Counted from the stretch's first letter, positions 25,767 through 35,339 are shown. The stretch: DNA of 64,000 bases from DASXVX01 sp036504075 (GCA_036504075.1 DASXVX010000096.1:1-64000), one strand, 5' to 3'. Made by a program: numbers and translations. Notes: a model not told the origin generated them from the sequence alone.

Positions 25767-26750
25767 ATGGACCGCCGATCGATTCTGGGGTTTTCCGGAG
25801 CGCTCCTGGTCTTGCTGGTGCTTCCGGCGCTGGTGAGCGCCGGTTACGGCATTCAGTTGCTGAACATGGCGCTGATTTTTTCGATTCTCGCGCTGGGCTT
25901 CTTCGTGCTGTTCGGCCTGACCGGCATTTTCGCCGTGAGCCAGGTGGCGTTCTGGGGCCTGGGCGGCTACGCCCATGCGATTCTGACCACCCGGTACCAC
26001 TGGCCGTTTCTCGGCGGGCTGCTCGGGGCGATGGCGGTCACGGCGGTGGCGGGGCTGCTGCTGGGCCTGCCCACTCTGAAACTGCGCAATCAGTACCTGA
26101 CCATGGCCACCATCGGCTTTGCCGAGGCGGTGCGGATATCGGCAAACAACTTTGACAAGCTGACGGGCGGTCCCAACGGCATCGGCCGGATTCCCGCGCC
26201 AGCCCTGGGCTCGCTGGTCTTGAATACACCTGTTTCGAAGTACTACCTGTCCCTCGTGTTCGTGGTTCTGATCGTGGGCGGCCTCTGGCGGCTCCAGCGC
26301 TCCCGGCTGGGGCGGGCCATGCAGGCGGTCCGCGACGACGAACTGGCCGCCGAGGCGATGGGGGTCCACGTGACCCGGATCAAAGTGCTGGCGTTCGTGC
26401 TGTCGGCCGTGGCGGGCGGCATCGCCGGGTCGCTGTACGCCGGCCTGAGTTCGTTCGTCAGCCCCGACGCCTTTACGCTGGCGGTGGCGGTGCAGGTGAC
26501 GGCGATGGTGATGATCGGCGGCCGCTCCGCCATTGGCGGGGTCGTGGCCGGGGCCTTCCTGCTGACCTACCTGCCGGAGTGGCTCCGGGACTTCAAGGAC
26601 TGGTACATGGCCATTTACGGCCTGGGACTCCTGGTGATTCTGATCTTCCTGCCGGAAGGGCTGGCAGGCGGCGCCCGGCGGCTGGCGGACCGGCTGAAGC
26701 GGGTGAAGCGGCCCGTTGAGAACGTGGCGCTGGGAGGTGGCGGGCAATGA
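25767..26750 (+). CDS. livM: ABC importer inner-membrane permease
   Basis: This 327-residue LivM-type permease has about nine predicted helices. The family motifs include LTGIFAVSQVAFWGLGGYAHA, AVRDDELAAEAMGVHVTRIKV (coupling region) and MIGGRSAIGGVVAGA. It follows AGGAGGTGC and overlaps livG by ATGA, so the two are translationally coupled. Confidence 0.92.
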   Translation: MDRRSILGFSGALLVLLVLPALVSAGYGIQLLNMALIFSILALGFFVLFGLTGIFAVSQVAFWGLGGYAHAILTTRYHWPFLGGLLGAMAVTAVAGLLLGLPTLKLRNQYLTMATIGFAEAVRISANNFDKLTGGPNGIGRIPAPALGSLVLNTPVSKYYLSLVFVVLIVGGLWRLQRSRLGRAMQAVRDDELAAEAMGVHVTRIKVLAFVLSAVAGGIAGSLYAGLSSFVSPDAFTLAVAVQVTAMVMIGGRSAIGGVVAGAFLLTYLPEWLRDFKDWYMAIYGLGLLVILIFLPEGLAGGARRLADRLKRVKRPVENVALGGGGQ

Positions 26751-27526
26751 CGCTGCTGCAGGTCACCGGCCTGACCAAGCTGTTCGGCGGCGTGGCGGCG
26801 GTCACGGACCTCGAACTATTGGTGGAAAAAGGCGAGATTCACGGGCTGATCGGACCGAACGGCTCGGGCAAGACGACCACGCTGAACTTGATCAGCGGCC
26901 TCTACACGCCTGACAAGGGCGAGATCTTGCTGGACGGCGCCCCCATCGCCCGGCGGCGGCCTTCGTACTGCACCCGGATGGGGCTGGCCCGGACGTTTCA
27001 GAACATACGGCTCTTCCCGCGGCTCTCCGTGCTGGACAACGTGGCCATGGCCCGCCACTCCCGGACCCGGGCCAACTTGCTGGAGATCTTCCTGGGCACG
27101 CCGGCGCAGCGGCGGGAGGAGCTGGCCATCCGGGCAGCGGCCGAAGCGGCGCTGGAACTGGTGGGACTCTCGCAGCGGGCGGCCGACCGGCCCACCGACC
27201 TGCCCTACGGCGCCCAGCGGCGGCTGGAGATCGCCCGGGCTATGGCGACGCAGCCCAAGCTGCTCCTGCTGGACGAGCCGGCGGCGGGCATGAACCCGAC
27301 GGAAAAGCGGGAGTTGCTGGGTCTGATACAGCGGATCAACGGGGAACTGGGCGTCACGGTCGTGTTGATCGAGCACGACATGAACGTGGTCATGTCGGCC
27401 TGCCACCAGATTACGGTGCTGAACTTTGGCGCCAGAATCGCGTCGGGTACGCCCGCCGAAGTGCGGCGGGACAAGGCCGTCATCGAGGCGTACCTGGGGA
27501 GGGGGCATCTCAGTGCTGCAAATTAA
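26747..27526 (+). CDS. livG: ABC importer ATPase
   Basis: The 259-residue nucleotide-binding subunit has Walker A GPNGSGKTT (about residue 36), an LARTFQNIRLF Q-loop region, the signature stretch LPYGAQRRLEIARAMA in place of LSGGQ as is usual for LivG, Walker B LLLLDEPAAGMNP and the H-loop IEHDM. It pairs with the LivF subunit encoded next. Confidence 0.93.
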   Translation: MTLLQVTGLTKLFGGVAAVTDLELLVEKGEIHGLIGPNGSGKTTTLNLISGLYTPDKGEILLDGAPIARRRPSYCTRMGLARTFQNIRLFPRLSVLDNVAMARHSRTRANLLEIFLGTPAQRREELAIRAAAEAALELVGLSQRAADRPTDLPYGAQRRLEIARAMATQPKLLLLDEPAAGMNPTEKRELLGLIQRINGELGVTVVLIEHDMNVVMSACHQITVLNFGARIASGTPAEVRRDKAVIEAYLGRGHLSAAN

Positions 27527-28247
27527 CGGCCTCTCCGTCCGGTACGGGCCGGTGACGGCCCTGCATGACGTGTCGCTGAACGTTTCCGCCGGGGAGATCG
27601 TCACCCTGGTCGGGGCCAACGGCGCCGGCAAGACGACGCTGCTCAAATGCATCAGCGGCATGCTGGCGCCGGCGACGGGCACGGTCAGCCTGGCGGGCGA
27701 GTCGATCGGCGGGCTGCCGCCCGAGCAGGTGGTGCGGCGGGGCGTGGCCCATGTGCCGGAAGGGCGCCGGGTCTTTCCCGGGCTCACGGTGGTGGAGAAT
27801 CTGACGGTGGCGGCCTACGCCCTGGGCTACAAGGACCGGCAGATTGCGGAGGATGTCGCCTACATTCTGGACACGTTCCCGAACTTGAAGCGGCGGGCGA
27901 AGAGCTACGCCTGGTCCTTGTCCGGGGGCGAGCAGCAGATGCTGGTGATCGGCCGGGGCCTCATGGCGCACCCGCGGCTGCTGATGCTGGACGAGCCCTC
28001 GCTGGGGTTGGCGCCGATTCTGGTGGAAGAGGTTCTGCATGTGGTGGCGGACATCAACCGGCGGGGGACGACGATTCTCCTGGTGGAGCAGAATGCCTCG
28101 CTGGCGCTCATGCTGGCCCACCGGGGGTACGTGCTGGAGAACGGTCGGGTGGCCCTGGCGGGGACAGGCGCCGAACTGCTGAAGAGCCCGCGGGTCATGG
28201 AAGCCTATCTGGGCGGGGTGGAGGGCGGGGCGGAGGTCGGCGCCTGA
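27513..28247 (+). CDS. livF: ABC importer ATPase
   Basis: The product is 244 residues long, with Walker A GANGAGKTT, signature SLSGGEQQML, Walker B LLMLDEPSLGLAP and H-loop VEQNA. The start is GTG 27513 because GGGGAGGGGG lies eight bases upstream and family members begin at LQINGLSVRYG; it therefore overlaps livG by 14 bases. It is the last gene of the lut-liv unit, followed by a strong intrinsic terminator. Confidence 0.93.
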   Translation: MLQINGLSVRYGPVTALHDVSLNVSAGEIVTLVGANGAGKTTLLKCISGMLAPATGTVSLAGESIGGLPPEQVVRRGVAHVPEGRRVFPGLTVVENLTVAAYALGYKDRQIAEDVAYILDTFPNLKRRAKSYAWSLSGGEQQMLVIGRGLMAHPRLLMLDEPSLGLAPILVEEVLHVVADINRRGTTILLVEQNASLALMLAHRGYVLENGRVALAGTGAELLKSPRVMEAYLGGVEGGAEVGA

Positions 28248-28263
28248 AAGAAGATGGGGATGC

Positions 28264-28306
28264 AAAGACCCCGGTGACACACACGTGTCGCCGGGGTCTT
28301 TTTTTG
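28264..28306 (+). terminator. Intrinsic terminator of the lut-liv operon
   Basis: The arms 28264-28280 and 28285-28301 form a stem of about 17 bp around an ACAC loop with one G-T pair, followed by a run of T. It is a textbook Rho-independent terminator. Confidence 0.92.
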
Positions 28307-28363
28307 TCCTGTTCCGGGAAGACCGCATTTCACCTGCCAGCGGCGAGGAGTTCGCACTGTAAA

Positions 28364-28376
28364 GGTAAAATTTACC
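28364..28376. promoter_or_regulatory. Small inverted repeat upstream of the polysaccharide cluster
   Basis: GGTAAA-A-TTTACC is a perfect 13-base inverted repeat in the AT-rich leader of the cluster, about 37 bases before the first ATG. It could be an operator. I could not fix the promoter boxes. Confidence 0.35.
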
Positions 28377-28412
28377 AATTTACGTAGAATTGGCAGACCG
28401 GGAGGGGCAAGC

Positions 28413-29927
28413 ATGGGACAGCGCAACCTCGACGTGTTGCTGACGACGGAGGGGACGTATCCGGTAGAGCACGGGGGTGTCAGCACCTGGTGCGAACAGT
28501 TGCTCCGGCGGGTCAGCGGGGTGCGGTTTCAGGTCATGACCGTCATGGCCAACCCGTACCTGAGCCCCCGGCGGGAACTGCCCGCTTCGGTCACGGACTG
28601 GATTCAGGTGCCGCTATGGGGGACGCTCGACCCCGCCGAGAACTGGCGCCGGGGATTGGCGGAGTCGGCCAGGCGCATCCGACTGACCACGCCGGCGGTC
28701 GTGCGGGACACCTTTCTCCCGGCCTTCAGCCGGGTGGTCGAGGCCTGCTGGTCGCCGGAACCGGTCGACGGGCGGGAATTTGGAGCCCGGTTGCTGGACC
28801 TGCACCGCCTGTTTGCGGCGCACGACTACCAGGCGCTCATGAAAAACCGCGCCGTCTGGCACTGGTACCGGGAGGCGGTCACGGAGCGCTTCGGGCCCCG
28901 CTTTGGCCTGGAGCCCAACCTGGACGATGTGGCGCAGTCGCTCTCCTGGCTCTACCGGTTCCTGGTGGTGGTGGCGACGCCGGTCCCGCGCACCGATATC
29001 ACCCACGCTTCGGCGGCGGCTTTCTGCGCAATCCCCGGCGTGCTCGCCCGGCAGATGCACGGGGTGCCGCTCCTGCTCACCGAGCATGGCGTCTTTCTGC
29101 GGGAGCAGTACGCCGGTATCGGGCGGTTGGCGCTGCCGCCGTTCCAAAAGCGGGCGCTCCTGGGGCTGGTGCAGGCGGTGGCCCGGGCGGCCTATGCGAC
29201 GGCAGACGTGGTCGCACCGGTGGCGGCGTTCAACACCCGGTGGGAGCGGGAGATGGGCGTGGACCCGGCGCGCATTCGGGTGATTTACAACGGGATCGAC
29301 CCCGACGAATACCGGCCGCGGCCCCGCCCGCAGCCGGCGAGTCCGCACCCGCCGAGTCCGGTAGTAGTCTCGGTCGCCCGGATCGATCCGGCGAAAGACC
29401 TGTCCACCTTGCTCCAGGCGGCGGCGCTGGTGGGTCGCGACCGGCCCGACTGTCGGTTTGTGGTCTACGGCAGCGTCTCCGCGCCCGACCATTACGAGGA
29501 GTTGCTGGCGCTGCGGGCCGATTTGGGCCTGCAGGAGCGATTTGTCTTCGCCGGTCATCGGGATGACGCCGCCGCCGTGTATGCCGAAGGCGATGTGGTG
29601 GTGCTCTCCAGCATCTCCGAGGGGTTCCCGTATTCCGTGGTCGAGGCGATGATGTGCGAGCGGCCCGTGGTGGCGACCGATGTCGGCGGGGTCCCGGAAG
29701 CGGTGGGGAGCGCCGGCGTGCTGGTCCGGCCCCGCGATCCGGAGGCCATGGCGGCGGCCATTCTCCGCCTGATCGCGGACCCGGCGGGGGCGCAGGCGCT
29801 GGGCAAGCAGGGGCGGGAGCGGGCGCAGTCCCTGTTTACGGCCGGCAAGTTCGCCGGGCAATACGAGGCCTTGTATCACGAGCTGTCGGTCCGAACCCGG
29901 GAGGGGGCGTGTGGCGATGGGTCCTGA
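28413..29927 (+). CDS. PelF-like family 4 glycosyltransferase
   Basis: The 504-residue cytosolic glycosyltransferase starts with VLLTTEGTYPVEHGGVSTWCEQL, the N-terminal region typical of PelF-type GT4 enzymes. It has a long middle insertion before the GT4 donor-binding half, which starts at VVVSVARIDPAKDLSTLLQAA. The nucleotide-sugar motif region SSISEGFPYSVVEAMMCERPVV holds the E-x7-E pattern of GT4 enzymes. PelF polymerises the Pel exopolysaccharide from UDP-sugars. The next gene resembles PelG, but PelA, PelD and PelE equivalents are missing here. It overlaps the next gene by 11 bases. Confidence 0.78.
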   Translation: MGQRNLDVLLTTEGTYPVEHGGVSTWCEQLLRRVSGVRFQVMTVMANPYLSPRRELPASVTDWIQVPLWGTLDPAENWRRGLAESARRIRLTTPAVVRDTFLPAFSRVVEACWSPEPVDGREFGARLLDLHRLFAAHDYQALMKNRAVWHWYREAVTERFGPRFGLEPNLDDVAQSLSWLYRFLVVVATPVPRTDITHASAAAFCAIPGVLARQMHGVPLLLTEHGVFLREQYAGIGRLALPPFQKRALLGLVQAVARAAYATADVVAPVAAFNTRWEREMGVDPARIRVIYNGIDPDEYRPRPRPQPASPHPPSPVVVSVARIDPAKDLSTLLQAAALVGRDRPDCRFVVYGSVSAPDHYEELLALRADLGLQERFVFAGHRDDAAAVYAEGDVVVLSSISEGFPYSVVEAMMCERPVVATDVGGVPEAVGSAGVLVRPRDPEAMAAAILRLIADPAGAQALGKQGRERAQSLFTAGKFAGQYEALYHELSVRTREGACGDGS

Positions 29928-31563
29928 AGGGGCCGGCGGTGTGGCACAAGTGATTGCGCGACTGCGGGAGATGGGGGCCGTGCCGCTGGATGCCTGGCAC
30001 GTGGCGGCCCTTCTGGAAATGGAAGGCTGGTCGGACGAAGATGCCCGGCGGCTGGATTATCCGGACCTGTTTGCACTCGCCCGGGCGGCCTATTCCGAAG
30101 CGGTCCGGGCGGTCGACCGGACCTTTGTTCCCGCCCGGCCCGCCCGGACCTTGCTCCGGCGGCTCGCGACCGATGCGTGGCGCTTCCTGCGGGGCGTCAT
30201 GTTTGCCATGCCCATGGTGATTTCGGGCTGGGCGAGCCTGGCCGTCGGCCTCTCGCTCTGGGCCTACGCCGGCTTTGACGTGCCCGAGGCCACGGGTATC
30301 GCCATCGCCGTGCTGGCCAGCTTTCTGGCCACGGGCGGCTTTACGCAGGCGATGTCCCGGCGGGGACTCTTTCTGATCTCCCTGCGGCAGACGGCGCTGG
30401 CCCGGCGCACCGCCTTGCAGTTCGTGGCGGCGGGGATCCTGTGGGCCGCAGTGGCCGGCATCGGTCTGGGCCTGGTGCTGATGCTGGTCCCGGTGCTCCG
30501 CTGGGAGACCATTCGCATGGCGCTGCTGTACTACCCGTACCTCTGCCTGATCTGGCTCTTTCTCGGGCTGCTCTACATGCTGCAACGGGAGTTTACGTTC
30601 ACGGCGGTGGTCGCGGCCGGGATCGGGGTCGTCTACCTGCTGGTGCATTCGCCGCTGCTCGCCGGACTGCCGGTACACACGGCCGTGCTGATTGCCCATG
30701 CCGTCGGTCTGACCTGGTGCGCGGCCATGTCGGGGGCGCTCGCCTTGTGGTTCTTCGCCCGGCGGGCGCACGGGGAGGCACCGGAGTCGGGGGGGCGGCG
30801 AATTTCGGAGCACTGGCCGTCCGTCATCATCCAGGTGTACCCGTTCTTTCTGTATGGCCTGTTCTACTTCGCCTTCCTCTTCACGGACCGGGTGCTCGCC
30901 TGGTCGGTGCCGGGCTTGAGTCCGCAGGCGCTCTGGTTTACCGGGCGCTACGAATCGGGGATGACGTGGGCCTCCCTGGCCCTGTTGCTGCCCATGGGCG
31001 TCGTGGAGGTGGGGATTCACCGGTTCGTCGGCCTGCTGTTCCGCGAGCAGCCGGGTGTGGTCCTGGCGGCCCGGAGCCCCGACCTGGGCCGGCGGGTAAT
31101 CAGGCTCTGGCGGCGGCTCCAGACCGGCGTCATCGCCGCCGGCGCCCTGGCCGTGCTGCTGACCGAACTGCTGATGCACCTGCTGGTCCGCACGGGGACG
31201 CTGTACGTCGCCCCGCTGCTGGACCCGGTCTCCGGCTGGGTCTTCGGCTGGGCGGCCGTGGGCTACGTGCTGCTGGCGGGCGGCCTTCTGAACGTGCTCA
31301 TGCTGTTCATCACCAACCAGCCCTGGCCGGCGGTGCGGGCGACGGTGACGGCACTGGCCGTCTCTCTGGCGGTCGGCTTTGTGGCCAGCCGGTTCTGGTA
31401 CCGGTGCTTCGCAGCGACCGGCTGCACGCCGGACACGCTGCTACGGTATCCCCAGGCGGCCGCGGGGCTCGTCGCCGGGGCGCTGGTCTTCTGGTGGCTG
31501 TCCGGCCGGGCGGTCCGCCGGGCGCTGGACGGTGCCGATTACCTGCTCTACCTGAATGCCTGA
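29917..31563 (+). CDS. Polytopic membrane protein, PelG-like exporter candidate
   Basis: This 548-residue protein has about 12 predicted membrane helices after a 90-residue soluble N-terminus. The segment YPFFLYGLFYFAFLFTDRVL and the general layout recall PelG of the MOP-like exporters that move Pel polysaccharide across the membrane. The start ATG 29917 fits GGAGGGGG better than GTG 29911. Direct coupling to the PelF-like gene supports a matched polymerase-exporter pair. The assignment depends on context and general features, so an unrelated membrane protein cannot be excluded. Confidence 0.55.
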   Translation: MGPEGAGGVAQVIARLREMGAVPLDAWHVAALLEMEGWSDEDARRLDYPDLFALARAAYSEAVRAVDRTFVPARPARTLLRRLATDAWRFLRGVMFAMPMVISGWASLAVGLSLWAYAGFDVPEATGIAIAVLASFLATGGFTQAMSRRGLFLISLRQTALARRTALQFVAAGILWAAVAGIGLGLVLMLVPVLRWETIRMALLYYPYLCLIWLFLGLLYMLQREFTFTAVVAAGIGVVYLLVHSPLLAGLPVHTAVLIAHAVGLTWCAAMSGALALWFFARRAHGEAPESGGRRISEHWPSVIIQVYPFFLYGLFYFAFLFTDRVLAWSVPGLSPQALWFTGRYESGMTWASLALLLPMGVVEVGIHRFVGLLFREQPGVVLAARSPDLGRRVIRLWRRLQTGVIAAGALAVLLTELLMHLLVRTGTLYVAPLLDPVSGWVFGWAAVGYVLLAGGLLNVLMLFITNQPWPAVRATVTALAVSLAVGFVASRFWYRCFAATGCTPDTLLRYPQAAAGLVAGALVFWWLSGRAVRRALDGADYLLYLNA

Positions 31564-31580
31564 CGGAGGGGGGACGACCC

Positions 31581-33518
31581 GTGGCTGACCTGCCTGTCTG
31601 GCCGCTGCTGCTTGTGCGATCGCTGGTCCACCTGCTGGCGCTGATCGCGGTCGTCTTCGTGATTTTGCCCGGGGCGCTGTGGCCGAACCTGCCCGGGCGG
31701 CGGCTCTCCGACTACCTGGTGCGGGCGGTGGGCACGACTTTTGTCCTGGTGCTCCTGGTCTATCTGCTCGATCTGATCCGGCTGTACGAGGGGCTGACGC
31801 TGGGGCTGCTGGTGGTGGGCGTGGTGGCCGTGCCGGTCATCCGCCGGTTCCGGTCGCTTTCCGGTGATGAGGCCTACTCGGCCGGCTGGCTGGACCTGCT
31901 GGACCGGACAGCCGCTGCGCTGTCCCGGTGGCGTGACGGCGTCGCGGCCTTGCTCCGGGGCGGCGGGGTCCGCTTTACGGCCGCCGGGCTCATGACCGCC
32001 GTCCTGCTGACCGTGCCCGCCGGGGTCGCGGCCTGGGAGCGCTTCAGCCAGGCGCTGGTCCGGGTGAGTCCCGCCTTTTCGGATGCGGAAGTGACCATGA
32101 AGTGGTACCGGCTGCTGCAGACCTCGTACGACAAGGTCGCCCTGTACGTGGACGGCATCTACCCGCTGGGCCTGTACACGGTGCTCTCCCTGTTGGGCAA
32201 GCTGTCGGACCTGAACGCGGTCCTGATGCTGCAGGCGATGGGTCCGCTGCAGGGGCTGGGGCTGGTCCTGCTGGGCGCAGCCGCCCTGTATGTCGCCACC
32301 CGGCAGCCGCTGGCGGCGGTGGTGTACATCTGGCTGTACGGGACCATGGCGGACTGGGTGCCCGTCAACCTGGACCGCCACGCCGGCCTGAACCCCCAGG
32401 AGTTCGGCCTGCTGTTCATCCTGCCGGTCGCGGCCTTCACGATTGGCTACCTGCTGGACGGCGAGCGCAAACACGCGCTGGCCGGGGCGGCGGCCCTGGG
32501 CCTGACCGTGCTGATTCACCCGGTGGCGGCCATTTTCGCCGGCCTGGCGGCGGTGGTCCCGGCGCTGGTGCTGACGCTGGCCCAGCCGTCCCACTGGCGG
32601 CGGCTGGCCGCGTTGGCCGGATGGAGCGTCGCAGCCTGCGCATTGGGCGGTCTGCCGCTCCTCGCGGGCCGCCTGGCGGGCCTGCCCTGGCACAGCGCCT
32701 CGCTGGATTACGCGGTGAAGCGCCTCGATCCCGGCGCGTTCCCGCCGCCCCCGCCGGCCCTGACCGCACTGGCGTTGCTGGCAACCATCGTCGGGCTGGC
32801 CGCCTGGGCCACGCCGGCGGTGCGCCGCAGCGAAGCCGCCCGCTACGCCGCCGCCGCCGCCCTGGCGCTGGGCGCCACCGCACTGGCCGGCCTTGCGCTC
32901 ACCTGGGGGCTGGTTCGGGTGCTGCCGCTGCGGTTCCTCTACGACCGGGGGCAGGACCCGGCGGCCATGCTGGTGACTGGAGCCGCCGGCGCCGCCTGTG
33001 CCCTGCTGCTGCTGCCCCTGTGGTCCCGCCGCGGCTGGCGCTGGCTGGTTTCCGGCCTGGTGCTCGCCGGCATGGCGGCGGCCTGGGTGGCGTCGCCGCC
33101 GAAGGCGGTCATGCCCTACCGGGTGTTCAACGATGCCACCCTCTACCAGTACCTGCGCATCGACGCCGCCCACGCGCCGGGCACGTGGGGCATGGTGGCC
33201 GGCCCCGACGGCTACACGCTCGCCATCGGCCGGGCGTTCCACGTTTACCCCCACGAGCTGGGCGCCCGCTACCGGATCGGTCCGGACGGCCTGACAGACC
33301 AGCAGCAGCCCGGGCCGCCGGTGAAACCGGACCTGTACTTCTTCGTCGACCGCCAGCCGCCCGAGGACCTGGCGCTCATGCAGGAGCGGGCGAACGCCCG
33401 GCAGGCGGAGAGCGACCGGCTGGCGGCCTGGATCGATCAGGCCATGGGGACCGGGCTGCCCCTGCAACGGGTCTATCACGATCCGACACTCGACGTGTGG
33501 GAACTGTCCTGGAGGTGA
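31581..33518 (+). CDS. Large polytopic membrane protein of the polysaccharide cluster
   Basis: The 645-residue product starts at GTG 31581 behind GGAGGGGGG. It has about 12-14 predicted helices, with a loop between helices (EVTMKWYRLLQTSYDKVALY) and a soluble C-terminal tail of about 130 residues (FNDATLYQYLRIDAAHAPGT and onwards). The layout resembles membrane glycosyltransferases (GT-C type) or polysaccharide assembly proteins, but I see no diagnostic DD/DE motif in the first loop. The stop overlaps the region of the next gene's ribosome site. No specific function is claimed. Confidence 0.7.
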   Translation: MADLPVWPLLLVRSLVHLLALIAVVFVILPGALWPNLPGRRLSDYLVRAVGTTFVLVLLVYLLDLIRLYEGLTLGLLVVGVVAVPVIRRFRSLSGDEAYSAGWLDLLDRTAAALSRWRDGVAALLRGGGVRFTAAGLMTAVLLTVPAGVAAWERFSQALVRVSPAFSDAEVTMKWYRLLQTSYDKVALYVDGIYPLGLYTVLSLLGKLSDLNAVLMLQAMGPLQGLGLVLLGAAALYVATRQPLAAVVYIWLYGTMADWVPVNLDRHAGLNPQEFGLLFILPVAAFTIGYLLDGERKHALAGAAALGLTVLIHPVAAIFAGLAAVVPALVLTLAQPSHWRRLAALAGWSVAACALGGLPLLAGRLAGLPWHSASLDYAVKRLDPGAFPPPPPALTALALLATIVGLAAWATPAVRRSEAARYAAAAALALGATALAGLALTWGLVRVLPLRFLYDRGQDPAAMLVTGAAGAACALLLLPLWSRRGWRWLVSGLVLAGMAAAWVASPPKAVMPYRVFNDATLYQYLRIDAAHAPGTWGMVAGPDGYTLAIGRAFHVYPHELGARYRIGPDGLTDQQQPGPPVKPDLYFFVDRQPPEDLALMQERANARQAESDRLAAWIDQAMGTGLPLQRVYHDPTLDVWELSWR

Positions 33519-33523
33519 TGGCC

Positions 33524-34351
33524 ATGGCCCGCCACCTGGTGATCATGCCGGTGTTCAACGAGAGCCGAACCGTGATGGCCATGCTGGAACGCTGTTTGCC
33601 GTGGGCCGACCGCATCGTCGTGGTGGACGACGGCTCCACCGATGACTCGGCCCGGCAGGTGCGCCTGCTGGCCGATGCCTGCCCGCAGATCATGCTGCTG
33701 CCGCTGGCCCGGAACCAGGGGGTCTCGGGCGCGTTACTCACGGGGTTCGCCTACGCCTGGCTCCTGCTCCGGGCGGGTCGGCTGGCGCCGGACGACTGGA
33801 TCATTACGATCGATGCCGACGGGCAGCATCAGCCGGACCTGATTCCGCACCTGGTCGGGATGGCGGAGCGGCGGCAGGTCGACGTTTTGCTGGCCCGCCG
33901 GGACCTGCGGCACTATCCCGGGTTCAAGTGGCTGGGGAACTGGGGGCTGTCGCTCTGGGCCTCGTGGCTGAGCGGCCACCGCTACCTGGACGCCGAGTGC
34001 GGATTCCGTTTATTCCGGGCCGCGATCCTGACCGACATCCTCCGCTTTTTCACCGGCCGCCGGTACGGCTGCTGCCAGGAACTCGCCGTCATTACCGCCC
34101 GGCGAGGGTGGCGAATCGACAACACGGTGTTGATCCCGGTGGACTTTTACCGACCGGGAACCCGAGTTCGGGACGGCTTCACCAACGTCTGGATGGGCCT
34201 GACCGCCTGGGGACGGGTGACTTTCCGGCAGGCTTTTCCCGTGGAACGCCGGGTCAACCAGGTCATGAGCCGGGTGGGGGACCCGCCGGGCGCCTCGACC
34301 CTGGCGGCGGGCATGCTGGCCCATGCCCGGCTCACCGGGACCATGCCGTGA
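33524..34351 (+). CDS. Family 2 glycosyltransferase
   Basis: The 275-residue protein has the GT-A fold motifs of dolichol-phosphate-mannose-synthase-like GT2 enzymes: IMPVFNESRTV, VVVDDGSTDDSARQ and TIDADGQHQPD (the metal-binding DAD motif), then AECGFRLFRA. I place the start at ATG 33524, six bases after GGAGGTG; the ATG at 33518 would leave no spacing. It overlaps the epimerase gene by GTGA. It probably transfers sugar to a lipid or a surface glycan. Confidence 0.85.
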   Translation: MARHLVIMPVFNESRTVMAMLERCLPWADRIVVVDDGSTDDSARQVRLLADACPQIMLLPLARNQGVSGALLTGFAYAWLLLRAGRLAPDDWIITIDADGQHQPDLIPHLVGMAERRQVDVLLARRDLRHYPGFKWLGNWGLSLWASWLSGHRYLDAECGFRLFRAAILTDILRFFTGRRYGCCQELAVITARRGWRIDNTVLIPVDFYRPGTRVRDGFTNVWMGLTAWGRVTFRQAFPVERRVNQVMSRVGDPPGASTLAAGMLAHARLTGTMP

Positions 34352-35313
34352 AGGGAACAGGGCATGTCCTGGTGACCGGAGGCGCCGGTTTTATCGGGTC
34401 TCATGTGGTTGAGCGCCTGCTTGAGACGGGCCACCGGGTGACCATCGTGGACGACCTGTCCACGGGCTGCCGGGAGAACGTGCCGCCCGGAGCCGCCTTC
34501 TACCGGGTTTCGACCCAACACCCGCGGCTGTCCGCCGTGTTCGACGGCGTGGAGTCGGTCGTGCATCTCGCCGCCCAGACGTCGGTCGCCGCCTCGGTGG
34601 CGGACCCGAGTGGCGATGCCCATCGGAACATCATGGGCACGCTGGCCGCGATCGAAGCGGCCCGCCGGGCCCGGGTGAAGCGGTTTGTCTATATCTCATC
34701 CGCTGCCGTTTACGGGCGGCCCCAGCAGTTGCCGGTCGGCGAGGGCCATCGCATTGCGCCGCTGTCTCCGTACGGCTTCAGCAAGTTTGCGGGCGAAGAG
34801 TACTTGCGGCTGCGCGGTGAGTGCTTTCAGTCGTGGTCCATCCTGCGGCTGGCCAATGTGTATGGCCCCCGGCAGAGCGCAGCGGGGGAGGCCGGCGTGG
34901 TCGCCCGCTGGGCGGCCGGGCTGACGGCCGGGCGGCCGATCGAACTGCACAGCGACGGCGACCAGACCCGCGATTTCGTCTACGCCGGCGACGTGGCGGA
35001 TGCGATTGTCCGGGTAGTTGAACGGGCGGCGGAGCGCTGCGCTGCCCCGGGCTGCGTGCTCAACATCGGCACGGGCCGTGCCACCTCGGTCGGCCAGCTG
35101 CTGACCACGCTCAGCCGGCTCGCCGGGTATAAGCCCACCGTGAATCGCCGGGAACCCCGGCCGGGCGACATCCGCGACTCCGTACTGGACGCTTCGGCGG
35201 CCAGGCAGGTGCTGGACTGGGAGGCCCGCACCCCGCTGGCAGCCGGATTGGACCGGACCATGGCCTGGTTTCGGGAGACCAGGCCGCGGGAGCTGTCCGG
35301 GGAAGGCAGATAA
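34348..35313 (+). CDS. NAD-dependent sugar epimerase/dehydratase (UDP-glucose 4-epimerase-like)
   Basis: The 321-residue extended short-chain dehydrogenase/reductase starts at GTG 34348, overlapping the stop of the glycosyltransferase gene. The NAD motif TGGAGFIGSH is near the N-terminus, and the catalytic set is SSAAVYG and YGFSK (Tyr-x3-Lys). ANVYGPRQ and RDFVYAGDVADA are typical of the GalE-like branch. It is likely to make the UDP-sugar donor for the cluster. It is the last gene before a bidirectional terminator. Confidence 0.85.
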   Translation: MKGTGHVLVTGGAGFIGSHVVERLLETGHRVTIVDDLSTGCRENVPPGAAFYRVSTQHPRLSAVFDGVESVVHLAAQTSVAASVADPSGDAHRNIMGTLAAIEAARRARVKRFVYISSAAVYGRPQQLPVGEGHRIAPLSPYGFSKFAGEEYLRLRGECFQSWSILRLANVYGPRQSAAGEAGVVARWAAGLTAGRPIELHSDGDQTRDFVYAGDVADAIVRVVERAAERCAAPGCVLNIGTGRATSVGQLLTTLSRLAGYKPTVNRREPRPGDIRDSVLDASAARQVLDWEARTPLAAGLDRTMAWFRETRPRELSGEGR

Positions 35314-35339
35314 AGGGCGGCCCCGCGGGGCCGCCCTTT
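35312..35339. terminator. Bidirectional intrinsic terminator
   Basis: AAAGGGCGGCCCC-GC-GGGGCCGCCCTTT is a perfect 13-bp stem with A and T flanks, so it can act in both directions between the epimerase gene and the convergent 749-residue protein gene. Confidence 0.9.

Noticed and set aside
30441..31580. Upstream extension of the large membrane protein gene
   Set aside because: This part is Arg/Gly/Ala-rich and overlaps the PelG-like gene in another frame. GTG 31581 with GGAGGGGGG is the proper start.
31548..33479. 643-codon frame on minus opposite the large membrane protein
   Set aside because: It is a Gln/Arg/His/Pro-rich shadow of codons for a hydrophobic protein; the plus strand has a proper start and ribosome site.
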